Assembly: GCF_900176075.1 (NCBI RefSeq)
Contig: NZ_FWWV01000008.1
Span: 1 to 64,000 of the forward strand
Source: Pasteurella testudinis DSM 23072
GTDB taxonomy: Bacteria; Pseudomonadota; Gammaproteobacteria; Enterobacterales; Pasteurellaceae
Reading direction: 5' to 3'
Length of the DNA: 64,000 nt
Position 1 is the first letter of the stretch; the number at the start of each line of letters is the position of its first letter. A program made the position numbers and the translations under genes. The notes beneath the pieces were generated by a model. That model was not told where the DNA came from. It saw nothing but the letters and a program-made list of their open reading frames with translations, and made no database searches. Positions 8,340-17,097 of the stretch are shown here, in pieces.

Positions 8340-9608
8340 ATGACAATTAACCAACAACAATTGATTGATTGGCGTAGGGAATTTCATCAGTTTCCTGAAA
8401 CAGGCTGGTGTGAATTTTTAACTACGACTAAACTGGCAGCTTACCTGAGCGAGATGGGTTTCGAAGTGCGGTTGGGTAAAGCGATTATCAATGAAGAATT
8501 CGTACGCGGGCGGCAGCAGGCGATTGTCGATGCCGGCTTGAAACGGGCAATTGAAAAAGGCGCCGATCAGAACTGGCTGGATAAAATGGACGGTTACACT
8601 GGTTTGGTGGCAATTTTTGATTCCGGCAAAGCGGGCAACACGGTAGCGCTGCGTTTTGATATTGATTGCGTGAATGTGCAGGAAACCGCTGCACCTGGCC
8701 ATATTCCGAACCAACTGGGGTTCCGTTCGCAAAACGACGGCTTTATGCACGCCTGCGGTCACGACGGACACATGGCAATCGGCTTGGGCGTAGCGCAATG
8801 GATTGCAGACAATAAAGCGCAATTAAACGGCAAAATTAAATTGGTATTCCAACCGGCGGAAGAGGGCGTGCGCGGTGCAGCGGCGATTGCGGCGAGCGGT
8901 ATTGTCGATGACGCCGATTATTTTGCTGCGTCGCATCTTAGCTTTTGTGCCGATTCGGGTACGATTATTGCTAATCCGAAAAAATTTCTTTGCACCACCA
9001 AAATCGATATCCGCTATCAAGGCAAGCCGGCACACGCCGGTGCCGCACCGCACTTGGGGCGCAATGCCTTGTTGGCGGCGGCACACGCTGTCACGCAACT
9101 GCATGGTATTTCCCGTCACGGCGACGGCATGACACGGATTAATGTCGGCGTGCTGAAAGCCGGCGAAGGGCGCAACGTAATCCCGACCACCGCGGAAGTG
9201 CAGCTGGAAGTGCGCGGCGAAAATGCGGAAATCAATCAGTATATGGTCGATCAAGTGATGCAAATTGCCAAAGGGATTTCAGTCAGTTTTGATGTGGCTT
9301 ATGAAACCGAAATTATGGGCGAAGCGGTCGATCTGGATAACGATGCCGAACTGGTTGATCTCATCAGCGAACTGGCGGAAAAAGAGACCGGTGTGACTCA
9401 AGTCGCCCCGACTTACAGCTTTAACGGCAGTGAAGACGCGACCATTTTAGGACGGCGGGTGCAGCAGCACGGCGGCAAAGCGATTTACTTTATCGTCGGC
9501 GCCGACCGCACCGCCGGACACCATCAAGCCGAATTCGACTTCGATGAAAAACAACTGCTGACCGGTGTGAATCTGTATACCGCACTTTTACAGCGTTTAA
9601 ACGGCTAG
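8340..9608 (+). CDS. M20D amidohydrolase (AbgA/hippurate hydrolase-like)
   Basis: 422 residues, M20 subfamily D. The dinuclear metal site is visible in MHACGHDGHM, QPAEEG and the C-terminal GADRTAGHHQAEFDFD. The first domain contains an insertion (about residues 45-90, from VRLGKAIINEEF to WLDKMDGYTGL) also found in AbgA-like subunits. AbgA-type enzymes cleave p-aminobenzoyl-glutamate. Relatives cleave hippurate or other N-acyl amino acids. GGAGG lies before the ATG, 12 bases after the carrier gene, so this is the third gene of the pepE operon. Confidence 0.88.
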   Translation: MTINQQQLIDWRREFHQFPETGWCEFLTTTKLAAYLSEMGFEVRLGKAIINEEFVRGRQQAIVDAGLKRAIEKGADQNWLDKMDGYTGLVAIFDSGKAGNTVALRFDIDCVNVQETAAPGHIPNQLGFRSQNDGFMHACGHDGHMAIGLGVAQWIADNKAQLNGKIKLVFQPAEEGVRGAAAIAASGIVDDADYFAASHLSFCADSGTIIANPKKFLCTTKIDIRYQGKPAHAGAAPHLGRNALLAAAHAVTQLHGISRHGDGMTRINVGVLKAGEGRNVIPTTAEVQLEVRGENAEINQYMVDQVMQIAKGISVSFDVAYETEIMGEAVDLDNDAELVDLISELAEKETGVTQVAPTYSFNGSEDATILGRRVQQHGGKAIYFIVGADRTAGHHQAEFDFDEKQLLTGVNLYTALLQRLNG

Positions 9609-9627
9609 CCACTAAATTAGTGATACC

Positions 9628-9666
9628 CAGTGCCTTTGTTATGGATAGCAAAGGCACTGTTTTTTT
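9628..9666 (+). terminator. Rho-independent terminator of the pepE operon
   Basis: Arms CAGTGCCTTTG (9628-9638) and CAAAGGCACTG (9649-9659) are perfectly complementary with a 10-base loop, followed by seven T residues. Confidence 0.9.
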
Positions 9667-9731
9667 ATCCATTTGCCAAATTGTGTTAGACTGGCACGGT
9701 TAAACTATGCTCATCAATTTAAAGGAAAATC

Positions 9732-10244
9732 ATGCTAAATCTTGAACCACAACAATTTGCCAGTTGGGCAGAACCGATTGAAATGTTGTACGCCTGTCAT
9801 AGCAAAGTGAAACGCTTTTGTCGGCAGTTGCAGATGTTGCCGGATTATTTAGTCAAAAACGGCGTCAATCAGGCGGTAAAAAATGATGTGCAACAGATTT
9901 TGAATTATTTTGAAATCGCTGCGCCTTTACATCATGATGATGAAGAACAAGATTTTTTTCCGGCATTATTAGCGCATTACCCGCCAGCTAAAACCAATAT
10001 TGATGAACTGGAACGGCAACATATTGTTCTGCATGAAAATTGGGGAAAATTATCGCAGCAACTGAAAGCGTTGCTCGACAATCAGCGCAATACCATTTCG
10101 CCGGAACTGATCCGGCAATTTGTTGCCGGTTATGAGGTGCATATTGCCCTTGAAGAGCCGTTATTTGAACTCGGCAAACAGTATTTATCTGATAGCGAAC
10201 TGAACCAATTGGGTAAAGTTATGTCAAATCGTCGGCAGCCTTGA
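9732..10244 (+). CDS. Hemerythrin-domain (HHE) protein
   Basis: 170 residues, predicted all-helical and cytoplasmic. Potential di-iron ligands follow the hemerythrin pattern: His23, His67 or His68 with Glu72 in PLHHDDEEQ, His97 and His101 in RQHIVLHENW, and His137 with Glu141 in YEVHIALEEPLF. Such stand-alone HHE proteins bind oxygen or iron, or sense redox state. The exact role here is unknown. It precedes a TusA-like gene by about 50 bases in the same direction, so the two may be cotranscribed. The start has AAAGGAAAA before the ATG. Confidence 0.85.
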   Translation: MLNLEPQQFASWAEPIEMLYACHSKVKRFCRQLQMLPDYLVKNGVNQAVKNDVQQILNYFEIAAPLHHDDEEQDFFPALLAHYPPAKTNIDELERQHIVLHENWGKLSQQLKALLDNQRNTISPELIRQFVAGYEVHIALEEPLFELGKQYLSDSELNQLGKVMSNRRQP

Positions 10245-10250
10245 TTTAGT

Positions 10251-10278
10251 TTACGAAAGTTTAGTTACGAAAGTTTAG
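10251..10278. repeat. 14-base tandem repeat, two copies
   Basis: The unit TTACGAAAGTTTAG occurs twice in a row (10251-10264 and 10265-10278), followed by a partial third copy TTGCGA. It fills the gap between the hemerythrin-like gene and the TusA-like gene. No function is apparent. Confidence 0.85.
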
Positions 10279-10295
10279 TTGCGAGAGTCCATCTA

Positions 10296-10520
10296 ATGCA
10301 ATATCAATTAGATACCACAGCCTATCGCTGTCCGTTACCACTATTAATGGTAAAAAAAGTATTGCCCGACTTGCAGTCAGGTGATGAACTGAGAGTGTTA
10401 CTTAATACGGACAGCACGATAGAGGATTTCAAGCCGTTATGTGAAACTGCACATTGCGACTTGGCTATTGCAGAAGATGCGCCTGTTCAGCCGGTGTTGA
10501 TTATTCGGAAATTAGGTTAA
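10296..10520 (+). CDS. TusA-family sulfur carrier protein
   Basis: 74 residues with the TusA/YeeD/YedF fold. The conserved CPLP motif gives the persulfide-carrying Cys12 in YRCPLPLLMVKK. The second half (DELRVLLNTDSTIEDFKPLCE) matches the family. TusA-like proteins pass sulfur to tRNA thiolation or other acceptors in the cytoplasm. Which acceptor this copy serves is not shown by its neighbours. GCGAGAG before the ATG is a weak ribosome site. Confidence 0.85.
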   Translation: MQYQLDTTAYRCPLPLLMVKKVLPDLQSGDELRVLLNTDSTIEDFKPLCETAHCDLAIAEDAPVQPVLIIRKLG

Positions 10521-10559
10521 AAGTGCGGTCAAATTTTGATATTTTTAAAGGATCTTTAA

Positions 10560-10928
10560 ATGAAAAATGTAGTAAAAACCACGGTATTGGCTGCGATTAT
10601 CGGTTTAACCTCAGTAGCCGCATTGGCGAAATCCAGTCCCAGTGAAATTTACCAACCGCGTAACGGCGAATTGATCAAATCTGACCGTCAAGGCAACGGA
10701 GAATGGGAAGTGGAATACCGCTTGAAAGGCAGCGACGTGCGCCCATTGGCAAAACAAGTTATGCAACACGCAAAAAATAAGGGATTTCGCTTAGTTGAAT
10801 CGGAGATCGAGCGTGATGATGCCGATTTAAAATTTGAGCGTGGCGATCAAGAATTAGATGTGTCGATTGAAGCCAAAGGCAAAGATCGAATTGAGTATAA
10901 AGCGGATTTGGATTTAGAGAAAAATTAA
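10560..10928 (+). CDS. Small exported protein of unknown function
   Basis: 122 residues with a clear signal peptide (MKNVVKTTVLAAIIGLTSVAALA, cleavage near residue 23). The mature part is about 99 residues, highly charged, with many Lys/Glu/Asp and no Cys, and has an alternating pattern towards the end (ELDVSIEAKGKDRIEYKADLDLE) that suggests beta strands. I do not recognise a domain. An uptake sequence lies just before it, and AAAGGATC serves as the ribosome site. It is likely periplasmic. Confidence 0.75.
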   Translation: MKNVVKTTVLAAIIGLTSVAALAKSSPSEIYQPRNGELIKSDRQGNGEWEVEYRLKGSDVRPLAKQVMQHAKNKGFRLVESEIERDDADLKFERGDQELDVSIEAKGKDRIEYKADLDLEKN

Positions 10929-10943
10929 TTTTATGTTGCGATA

Positions 10944-10990
10944 AATGGCAGCAAGTGCGGTTCGATGGACTGTACTGCTGCCATTTTTTA
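10944..10990 (+). terminator. Rho-independent terminator after the small exported protein
   Basis: Arms AAATGGCAGCA (10944-10954) and TGCTGCCATTT (10977-10987) are perfect complements and are followed by Ts. The loop contains an uptake sequence. Confidence 0.85.
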
Positions 10991-11106
10991 TGGGAGTTAT
11001 CCGCGGGTTAACGGCGCCAACACATTTTTTGCTAAATAGCCGGCAGATTCTACGGATTGAAGTGTTTGTTGCGTTTTTAATCGAACGGTTGGGGGAAAGA
11101 CAAAAA

Positions 11107-11140
11107 AATACCGCACTTTATCCATTCAAAGTGCGGTATT
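11107..11140. terminator. Hairpin of two inverted uptake sequences downstream of satP
   Basis: Arms AATACCGCACTTT (11107-11119) and AAAGTGCGGTATT (11128-11140) are perfect 13-base complements with an 8-base loop. In the direction of satP the second arm is followed by a run of Ts, so this can end the satP transcript. Confidence 0.75.
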
Positions 11141-11158
11141 CATCAGATCAAAAATAAC

Positions 11159-11725
11159 TTATTTCTTTTCACCAATCGGTAGTACTGTTCTACCGTAAGA
11201 TTCGTTAATCACTTCTGCCGCGGCTAAATAGAAAGCGCAAAGTGCGGTGATCAAACCTAAGTAACCGCCGATATTGACGATAGCGTGGCTGCCGCTGGCG
11301 TCGCCGATGGCTAAGGCGTAGAAGGTTAAGGTCAAAAAGAAGAAAATCGCTTGCAACGCGCGTGGTTTCGGTAGAGTGGCGATGAACATCATCAGGGTGA
11401 AAGTTCCCCAAGCGGCGAGATACCATGCAATGAAAGTGGCCGGCACGTCAGCTTTGAAGAAAGTGACGAATAAGCCCCAAGACCACCAGAACGCGCCGTA
11501 GCTAATGAACGCGGTGAAACCGAAAGTGTTGCCTTTTTTGAATTCCATAATGCCGGCGATTGCTTGCGCGGTACCGCCGAAAGCAAATGCCATTGCGATC
11601 ACCAAACCGAGGGATTGGGTATCAAAAAATCCGCCGTTGATTAAGCATAGCAACCAAGTGGTGAGGGCAAAGCCGCACAAACCTAACGGACCCGGATTGG
11701 CATAATTTGTTGTGTTGTTAGACAT
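11159..11725 (-). CDS. satP: Acetate/succinate uptake protein of the GPR1/FUN34/YaaH family
   Basis: 188 residues with six hydrophobic segments. The family signature NPGPLGLCGFALTTWLL stands at the N-terminus (residues 9-25, NPxPLGL motif). FGGTAQAIAGIMEFKKGNTFG and YGAFWWSWG match SatP (YaaH). The family carries acetate and succinate across the inner membrane by proton symport. The gene is monocistronic, with the uptake-sequence hairpin directly after its stop. Confidence 0.93.
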   Translation of the reverse strand: MSNNTTNYANPGPLGLCGFALTTWLLCLINGGFFDTQSLGLVIAMAFAFGGTAQAIAGIMEFKKGNTFGFTAFISYGAFWWSWGLFVTFFKADVPATFIAWYLAAWGTFTLMMFIATLPKPRALQAIFFFLTLTFYALAIGDASGSHAIVNIGGYLGLITALCAFYLAAAEVINESYGRTVLPIGEKK

Positions 11726-11830
11726 GAAAGTTCCTTAAATTAAATAAAATGTGTTAACAAAAATCGGGCGCTAGTATGAATGATTTTACGCCTAAAATAA
11801 ATACTCAGCAGGCAGAGAAACTGACAATTT

Positions 11831-12730
11831 TTAACCTTTTGTTGAAAAGCCGTTGATAAAAATGCCGATAATGACGATAAGTAGCCCAAAGAACGCTAAG
11901 CCGCTCGGCATCGGATCGCTTAACAACAGAATGCCGCCCAGCAAGGTGAACAGAATTTCCCCGGCTTGGGTGGCTTCGATCACCGCCAGTTGTTTCATAT
12001 TGTGTTTGACCAGTTCGGTAGCTTTGAAAAACAGCAGGGTGGCGATCACCCCGGAAAACAGCGCAACCATAAATGATTGGCTTAATTGGGAGACGGACGG
12101 TAGTCCGCTGTTGAGTGTTGCGATTAACATGGTGAGCAACCAAAACGGCATGGAACACAGCAGCATACCGTAAACCCGTTGTTGGGTGGACAGCTTGCCG
12201 CCGACTAAAACCATCATTTTACGATTGCCGAGCGGATAGGCAAAGGCGGCGATCAGGATTAGCAGCAGCGGATACAGGCTGGCATAAAGCGACAGATTAC
12301 GCAGGTTGTCGATTTGTAATAGCGCAATGCCGAGCACAATCACACAAGAAAAAAACAGGTTTTTTAGCGGAATTTTCTGCCCGAAGAGCGGGGTCAGTAA
12401 AATGCCGGCAATAATCGTGATCTGCCACGAACTGGCGACCAGCCACGAGGAGGCGTAATCTGCCGAGATTGTCAGCGGCAGGTAAAACAGCCCGAAGCCG
12501 ACGGTTGACCATAATAACCATTGTCTTGGGGCACGTTGGATTTCACGGTAAACCGCACTTTTGTTTTTTTGCGCGCCTAATAACAGATACAGCAGCGGTA
12601 GCATAAATACAAAACGCAGTGCCGCCGACCACCACGCATCGTCGCCCGACAGCGACATGCTGCGGTTTAAGACAAAAGTGGCGGCAAAAAACAGTGAGGA
12701 CAGTAAGCCCAGTAAAATAGCCTTGTTCAT
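11831..12730 (-). CDS. DMT-superfamily multidrug efflux-type membrane protein
   Basis: 299 residues, ten hydrophobic segments in two five-helix halves, as in the DMT (EamA-like) superfamily. The start (KAILLGLLSSLFFAATFVLNRSMSLSGDDAWWSAALRF) matches the subgroup annotated as multidrug resistance efflux transporter. The substrate is unknown. The gene stands alone, with about 260 bases to the divergent dmsA. Confidence 0.83.
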   Translation of the reverse strand: MNKAILLGLLSSLFFAATFVLNRSMSLSGDDAWWSAALRFVFMLPLLYLLLGAQKNKSAVYREIQRAPRQWLLWSTVGFGLFYLPLTISADYASSWLVASSWQITIIAGILLTPLFGQKIPLKNLFFSCVIVLGIALLQIDNLRNLSLYASLYPLLLILIAAFAYPLGNRKMMVLVGGKLSTQQRVYGMLLCSMPFWLLTMLIATLNSGLPSVSQLSQSFMVALFSGVIATLLFFKATELVKHNMKQLAVIEATQAGEILFTLLGGILLLSDPMPSGLAFFGLLIVIIGIFINGFSTKG

Positions 12731-12890
12731 ATTGTGCTAAAAATTTTATTTGTTAATCCGATTTATGGGTGCGCTAGTGTAGCGCAGAATTCGAAAGAAA
12801 TCGTTATATAAAAAATAATATTGCGATAACTCAATATGTTAGGAGGAAAAATCTCAACTTCTGGTGATTTAGTTGCGTGACTATTCTCAT

Positions 12891-12904
12891 TTGATATTAA
12901 TCAA
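12891..12904. promoter_or_regulatory. Perfect FNR box upstream of dmsA
   Basis: TTGATATTAATCAA equals the FNR consensus TTGAT-N4-ATCAA without mismatch. It lies 90 bases before the dmsA start, in the gap between the DMT gene and dmsA. Activation of DMSO reductase by FNR under anaerobic conditions is established in E. coli. A role here is inferred. Confidence 0.85.
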
Positions 12905-12993
12905 TATTAGGTAGGCAAATTTCGTTATTATCCCCTCGACTTATTTCTTTTTTGAATTTTATTTTTACTTTTATTGTAGTGGGGAGGGGTTTT

Positions 12994-15444
12994 ATGGAGA
13001 AGTTTTCCAAAAATGATCCGGATTTTTCAACCAGCCGCCGTGATTTATTGAAAGGCAGCGCGGCGTTAGGTGGGGTTGCCTTGGCAGCAAGTGCGGTGCA
13101 ATTGCCTGTCGCCGCCAGCGGTAAAACGGCGCCGAGCGGCACAAATGCGGAAGAGAAGCTGGTGTGGAACGCGTGTACGGTCAACTGCCACAGCCGTTGT
13201 CCGTTGCGCATGCATGTGCAGGACGGCGTGATCAAATATGTGGAAACCGATAATCTGGGCGATGACGTTTACGGCGATTTTCATCAAGTGCGCGCCTGTG
13301 CACGCGGGCGCTCGATGCGCCGTCGGGTGTATAATCCCGATCGTTTGAAATATCCGATGAAACGGGTCGGCAAACGGGGCGAAGGCAAGTTTAAACGCAT
13401 TTCATGGGACGAAGCTTTTACTGAAATCGCCGACAATTTGCAACGGATTATCGCCGAACACGGTAATGAAAGCCTGTATCTGCCATTTGCCACCGGTACA
13501 TTGGGGGCAACGGTCGCCGCGTCGTATCCGCCGCCGAGAAGTATTTCCAGCCGTTTTATGAACAGTATCGGCGGTTGCTTGGGACATCACGGCACTTACA
13601 GCTATTCGCAAATCTTTGAATCCATTCCGTTTATGTACGGCAGCAACGCCGGCAACAGCCCGACCGATATTGAAAACTCCAAGCTGGTGGTCTATTTCGG
13701 CAATAATCCGGCGGAGACCCGTATGAGCGGCGGCGGTGTCACCTATTTAATGCAACAAGCGATGGAGCGCTCTAATGCACGCATGATTATGGTCGATCCG
13801 CGCTATAACGACACTGCCTCAGGACGGGAGGGCGAGTGGGTGCCGATTCGTCCCGGCACGGATGCGGCGTTTGTCGAGGGTATGGCGTATGTGATGATCA
13901 GCGAAAATTTAGTTGATCAGGAATTTTTGGATACCTACTGCGTCGGTTACGATGAAAAAACCTTACCGGCTTCGGCGAAACCAAACGCACACTACAAAGC
14001 CTATATTCTGGGCGAGGGCGATGATCAGACCGCCAAAACGCCGGCATGGGCGTCAAAAATCACCGCTATTCCGGAAGCGACTATTGTGCGCTTGGCGCGT
14101 GAAATCGCCACCACCAAACCGGCGTATATCTGCCAAGGTTGGGGGCCGCAGCGCCATGCCAACGGCGAACAAGCGGCGCGCGCGATTGCAATGTTGGCGT
14201 GTTTGACCGGTAATGTCGGGGTCAACGGCGGCAACAGCGGATCGCGTGAGGGTTTTTATACCATTCCGTTCGTGCGTTTGCCGGTTGGCGAAAATCCGAT
14301 TAAAGCCAAAATTCCTATCTTTATGTGGACCGATGCGGTGGTGCGCGGCGCAGAAATGACCGCCTTGAAAGACGGGTTGAAAGGTGCGGAAAAACTGGAA
14401 AAACCGATCAAATTTATTTTGAACTATGCCGGTAACTGCATTATCAACCAACACTCCGACATCAACCGCACTTTAGATATTTTGAGCGACGAAAGCAAAT
14501 GCGAAATGCTGGTGGTGATCGATAATCACATGACCTCGACCGCCAAATGCGCCGATATTTTGCTGCCGGACTGCACTACGTCCGAGCAGGCGGATTTCTG
14601 CATGGACGGCTCGGCAGGCAATATGGGCTATGTGATTTTTGCCGATCAAGCGATTGAACCGCAGTTCGAATGCAAGCCGGTGTATGACATTCTGGCGGGC
14701 ATTGCGGAAAAAATGGGTAAAAAAGAGGTGTTTACCGAAGGGCGCACGCAAGAAGCGTGGTTGCGCCATCTGTATAAACTGACCCAAGAGAAAAATCCGT
14801 TCTTCCAAGACATCAGCTTCGAAGAGTTCAGACAGCGCGGCATTATCAAACAGAAAGATCCGTCCGGACATATGGTGGCGTTCAAAAAATTCCGTCAAGA
14901 TCCGGTCGCCAATCCGCTGACCACGCCGTCAGGCAAAATCGAGGTTTACTCCGAACGCTTGGCGAAAATTGCCGACACTTGGGAGCTGCCGGAGGGCGAC
15001 ATCATCAGTCCGTTGCCGATTTATGCGCGTGCGGTGGAAGGTTTCGATGATCCGCTGGCAGAAAAATATCCGTTGCAACTGGTCGGTTTCCACTTCAAAT
15101 CACGGGTGCACTCCACCTATGCCAACGTAGATGTGCTGGAGCAAGCCTCGTTGCAATTACTGTGGATCAATCCGCTTGATGCGGAAAAACGCGGTATCAA
15201 ACATAACGATATGGTGCGGATTTTCAATGATCGCGGTGAAACACGGATTATGGCAAATGTCACGCCGCGGATTTTACCGGGGGTGATTGCGATGGGCGAA
15301 GGGGCGTGGTACATGCCGGACGGACAACGGGTCGATCAAAACGGCAGTTTTAACGTGCTGACCACCCAACGTCCGTCACCGCTATCGAAAGGCAATCCGC
15401 AACATACCAATTTAGTTGAAGTCGCGCGTGTGGGAGGTGAATGA
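12994..15444 (+). CDS. dmsA: Anaerobic dimethyl sulfoxide reductase, catalytic subunit A
   Basis: 816 residues from the ATG at 12994, close to the 814 of E. coli DmsA. GGGGAGGGG before it fixes this start over an upstream one at 12952. A Tat signal SRRDLLKG (residues 14-21) exports the folded molybdenum-cofactor protein. The iron-sulfur motif uses Cys61, Cys65, Cys69 and Cys102. Ser203 in GTYSYSQ is the likely molybdenum ligand. The C-terminal molydopterin dinucleotide-binding domain is complete. It forms DmsABC, which reduces DMSO and other S- or N-oxides with menaquinol electrons. The stop overlaps the dmsB start. Confidence 0.97.
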   Translation: MEKFSKNDPDFSTSRRDLLKGSAALGGVALAASAVQLPVAASGKTAPSGTNAEEKLVWNACTVNCHSRCPLRMHVQDGVIKYVETDNLGDDVYGDFHQVRACARGRSMRRRVYNPDRLKYPMKRVGKRGEGKFKRISWDEAFTEIADNLQRIIAEHGNESLYLPFATGTLGATVAASYPPPRSISSRFMNSIGGCLGHHGTYSYSQIFESIPFMYGSNAGNSPTDIENSKLVVYFGNNPAETRMSGGGVTYLMQQAMERSNARMIMVDPRYNDTASGREGEWVPIRPGTDAAFVEGMAYVMISENLVDQEFLDTYCVGYDEKTLPASAKPNAHYKAYILGEGDDQTAKTPAWASKITAIPEATIVRLAREIATTKPAYICQGWGPQRHANGEQAARAIAMLACLTGNVGVNGGNSGSREGFYTIPFVRLPVGENPIKAKIPIFMWTDAVVRGAEMTALKDGLKGAEKLEKPIKFILNYAGNCIINQHSDINRTLDILSDESKCEMLVVIDNHMTSTAKCADILLPDCTTSEQADFCMDGSAGNMGYVIFADQAIEPQFECKPVYDILAGIAEKMGKKEVFTEGRTQEAWLRHLYKLTQEKNPFFQDISFEEFRQRGIIKQKDPSGHMVAFKKFRQDPVANPLTTPSGKIEVYSERLAKIADTWELPEGDIISPLPIYARAVEGFDDPLAEKYPLQLVGFHFKSRVHSTYANVDVLEQASLQLLWINPLDAEKRGIKHNDMVRIFNDRGETRIMANVTPRILPGVIAMGEGAWYMPDGQRVDQNGSFNVLTTQRPSPLSKGNPQHTNLVEVARVGGE

Positions 15445-16064
15445 TGACGGCAAAACAATATGGATTTTATATCGACTCGCAGCGTTGCACTGGCTGTAAA
15501 ACCTGTGAACTGGCGTGTAAAGACTACAAAGATTTGACGCCGGACGTGAGCTTCCGCCGTATTTATGAATATTGCGGCGGCGGCTGGAAGCAAGAGGGTG
15601 AGGCGTGGACGCAAGACGTGTTCTCCTACTATCTCTCGATTTCTTGTAACCATTGTACCGATCCGGCGTGCGCCAAAGTGTGTCCGAGCGGTGCAATGCA
15701 CAAACGCGAAGACGGCTTTGTGGTGGTCGATCAAGAGGTGTGTATCGGCTGTAAATATTGCAGCATGGCGTGTCCGTACGGCGCGCCGCAATATAACGAA
15801 GAAAAAGGGCGTATGACCAAATGCGACGGCTGTTTTGAACGGGTCGAAGTGGGCAAAAAACCGATGTGCGTCGAGTCCTGTCCGTTGCGTGCTTTGGATC
15901 TGTTGTCGATGGACGAACTGAAAGCCAAGTACGGCGATCTGAAAGATGTCGCGCCGTTGCCACCGTCGCACTACACGCAACCGAATATCGCACTGCGTTT
16001 GAATCACAATGCGAAACCGGCTGATGATCGCAGCGGTTTCTTAGCCAATCCGAAGGAGGTGTAA
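15441..16064 (+). CDS. dmsB: Anaerobic DMSO reductase, iron-sulfur subunit B
   Basis: 207 residues, the usual size for DmsB. Four ferredoxin-type cysteine clusters are visible: RCTGCKTCELAC, NHCTDPACAKVCP, VCIGCKYCSMACP and CDGCFERV with MCVESCP. They hold four [4Fe-4S] centres that pass electrons from DmsC to DmsA. GGAGG lies before the start, and two ATGs in tandem (15441 and 15444) are possible, the first overlapping the dmsA stop. Confidence 0.97.
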   Translation: MMTAKQYGFYIDSQRCTGCKTCELACKDYKDLTPDVSFRRIYEYCGGGWKQEGEAWTQDVFSYYLSISCNHCTDPACAKVCPSGAMHKREDGFVVVDQEVCIGCKYCSMACPYGAPQYNEEKGRMTKCDGCFERVEVGKKPMCVESCPLRALDLLSMDELKAKYGDLKDVAPLPPSHYTQPNIALRLNHNAKPADDRSGFLANPKEV

Positions 16065-16065
16065 A

Positions 16066-16989
16066 ATGGGAATGGGATTACACGAATGGCCTTTGGTGTT
16101 TTTCACCGTGTTGGCGCAAAGTGCGGTCGGTGCATTTTGGGCGTTCAGCCTGTTGTTGCTGACCGACAAAAGCAAGCCGGTTGAAAGCCGCACTCATTAT
16201 GTGATGACGGTGTTGTGGGGCTTGATGGCAATTGGTTTTATCTTTTCGACCTTGCATTTAGGCTCACCGCAGCGCGCATTCAATGCCTTAAACCGCATTG
16301 GCGCATCGGGCTTGAGTAACGAAATCGCCGCCGATTCAGCGTTCTTCGCCCTTGGCGCAGGTTACTGGGCGTTGGCGACCGCACGCTTATTACCGGAATC
16401 ATGGCAAAAACTGCCGGTAATCGGTTTCGTGGTGCGTTTGTTGGCGACTATTTCCGCCAAGTTGCCGTCGATTTGGAAAACCATAGCGGTGATTGTGGTT
16501 AGTCTCGTCGGTGCAGGTTTTATCTATGCGATGTCCAAATTGTACATGATTGATACCGTGCCGACTTGGAACTCGGTTTATACGCCGGCTTCTTTTGTCC
16601 TGACCGCACTTTTGGGCGGCTCGGCGCTGGCACTCGCCTTGTTGAGCAGCGTCAAAATCGGTAAACAGCTGAACGGCTTGTTGCTCGGCGTGGCGTGGTT
16701 GGCGTTTATCGTTGCTTTAGTGATGACTTACCAACAACACGGCTACCTCAGCGGTGTCAGCAGTGCCATTCACCAAGCGTTAGACCTCGTGCCGTCTTTC
16801 GTACCGGTGATGATCGCACGCTTCATATTAATCGCAATCGGCTTGTTGTTACTGACTATCGGTGTGAAAAAAGCCAATACCGCACTTCTGTTTATCGGCT
16901 TGCTGCTGATTATCGGCGGGGAACTGTTAGCACGCGTGATTTTCTACGGCTTGCATATGACTGTCGGCATGGCAGCACTGGGTTATTGA
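16066..16989 (+). CDS. dmsC: Anaerobic DMSO reductase, membrane anchor subunit C
   Basis: 307 residues with eight or nine hydrophobic segments, somewhat longer than the 287 residues of E. coli DmsC. It opens GMGLHEWPLVFFTVLAQSAVGAFW, matching the family start. DmsC binds menaquinol and anchors DmsAB at the membrane. The start follows the dmsB stop at once, with GGAGG in front. An uptake sequence encodes part of the first helix. No dmsD-type chaperone gene follows within the window. Confidence 0.95.
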   Translation: MGMGLHEWPLVFFTVLAQSAVGAFWAFSLLLLTDKSKPVESRTHYVMTVLWGLMAIGFIFSTLHLGSPQRAFNALNRIGASGLSNEIAADSAFFALGAGYWALATARLLPESWQKLPVIGFVVRLLATISAKLPSIWKTIAVIVVSLVGAGFIYAMSKLYMIDTVPTWNSVYTPASFVLTALLGGSALALALLSSVKIGKQLNGLLLGVAWLAFIVALVMTYQQHGYLSGVSSAIHQALDLVPSFVPVMIARFILIAIGLLLLTIGVKKANTALLFIGLLLIIGGELLARVIFYGLHMTVGMAALGY

Positions 16990-17011
16990 TTTAATCTTTA
17001 CTCAACAACAG

Positions 17012-17050
17012 ACCGCACTTTGCGTTGAAAAATCAAAGTGCGGTTTTTTT
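17012..17050 (+). terminator. Terminator of dmsABC built from inverted uptake sequences
   Basis: Arms ACCGCACTTT (17012-17021) and AAAGTGCGGT (17035-17044) pair perfectly with a 13-base loop and are followed by six more Ts. Confidence 0.9.
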
Positions 17051-17097
17051 GAGCGGTGAGATATTCTGATACTGCCAGTCGAAAAATATGTCCTAAA

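Noticed and set aside
10945-11157. Open frame of 70 codons between the small exported gene and satP
   Set aside because: It lies across a terminator hairpin and an uptake-sequence hairpin, has no ribosome site, and its sequence resembles no protein.
15336-16007. Open frame of 223 codons on the minus strand
   Set aside because: It is antisense to dmsB, a certain gene, and its product is a low-complexity His/Arg-rich shadow.
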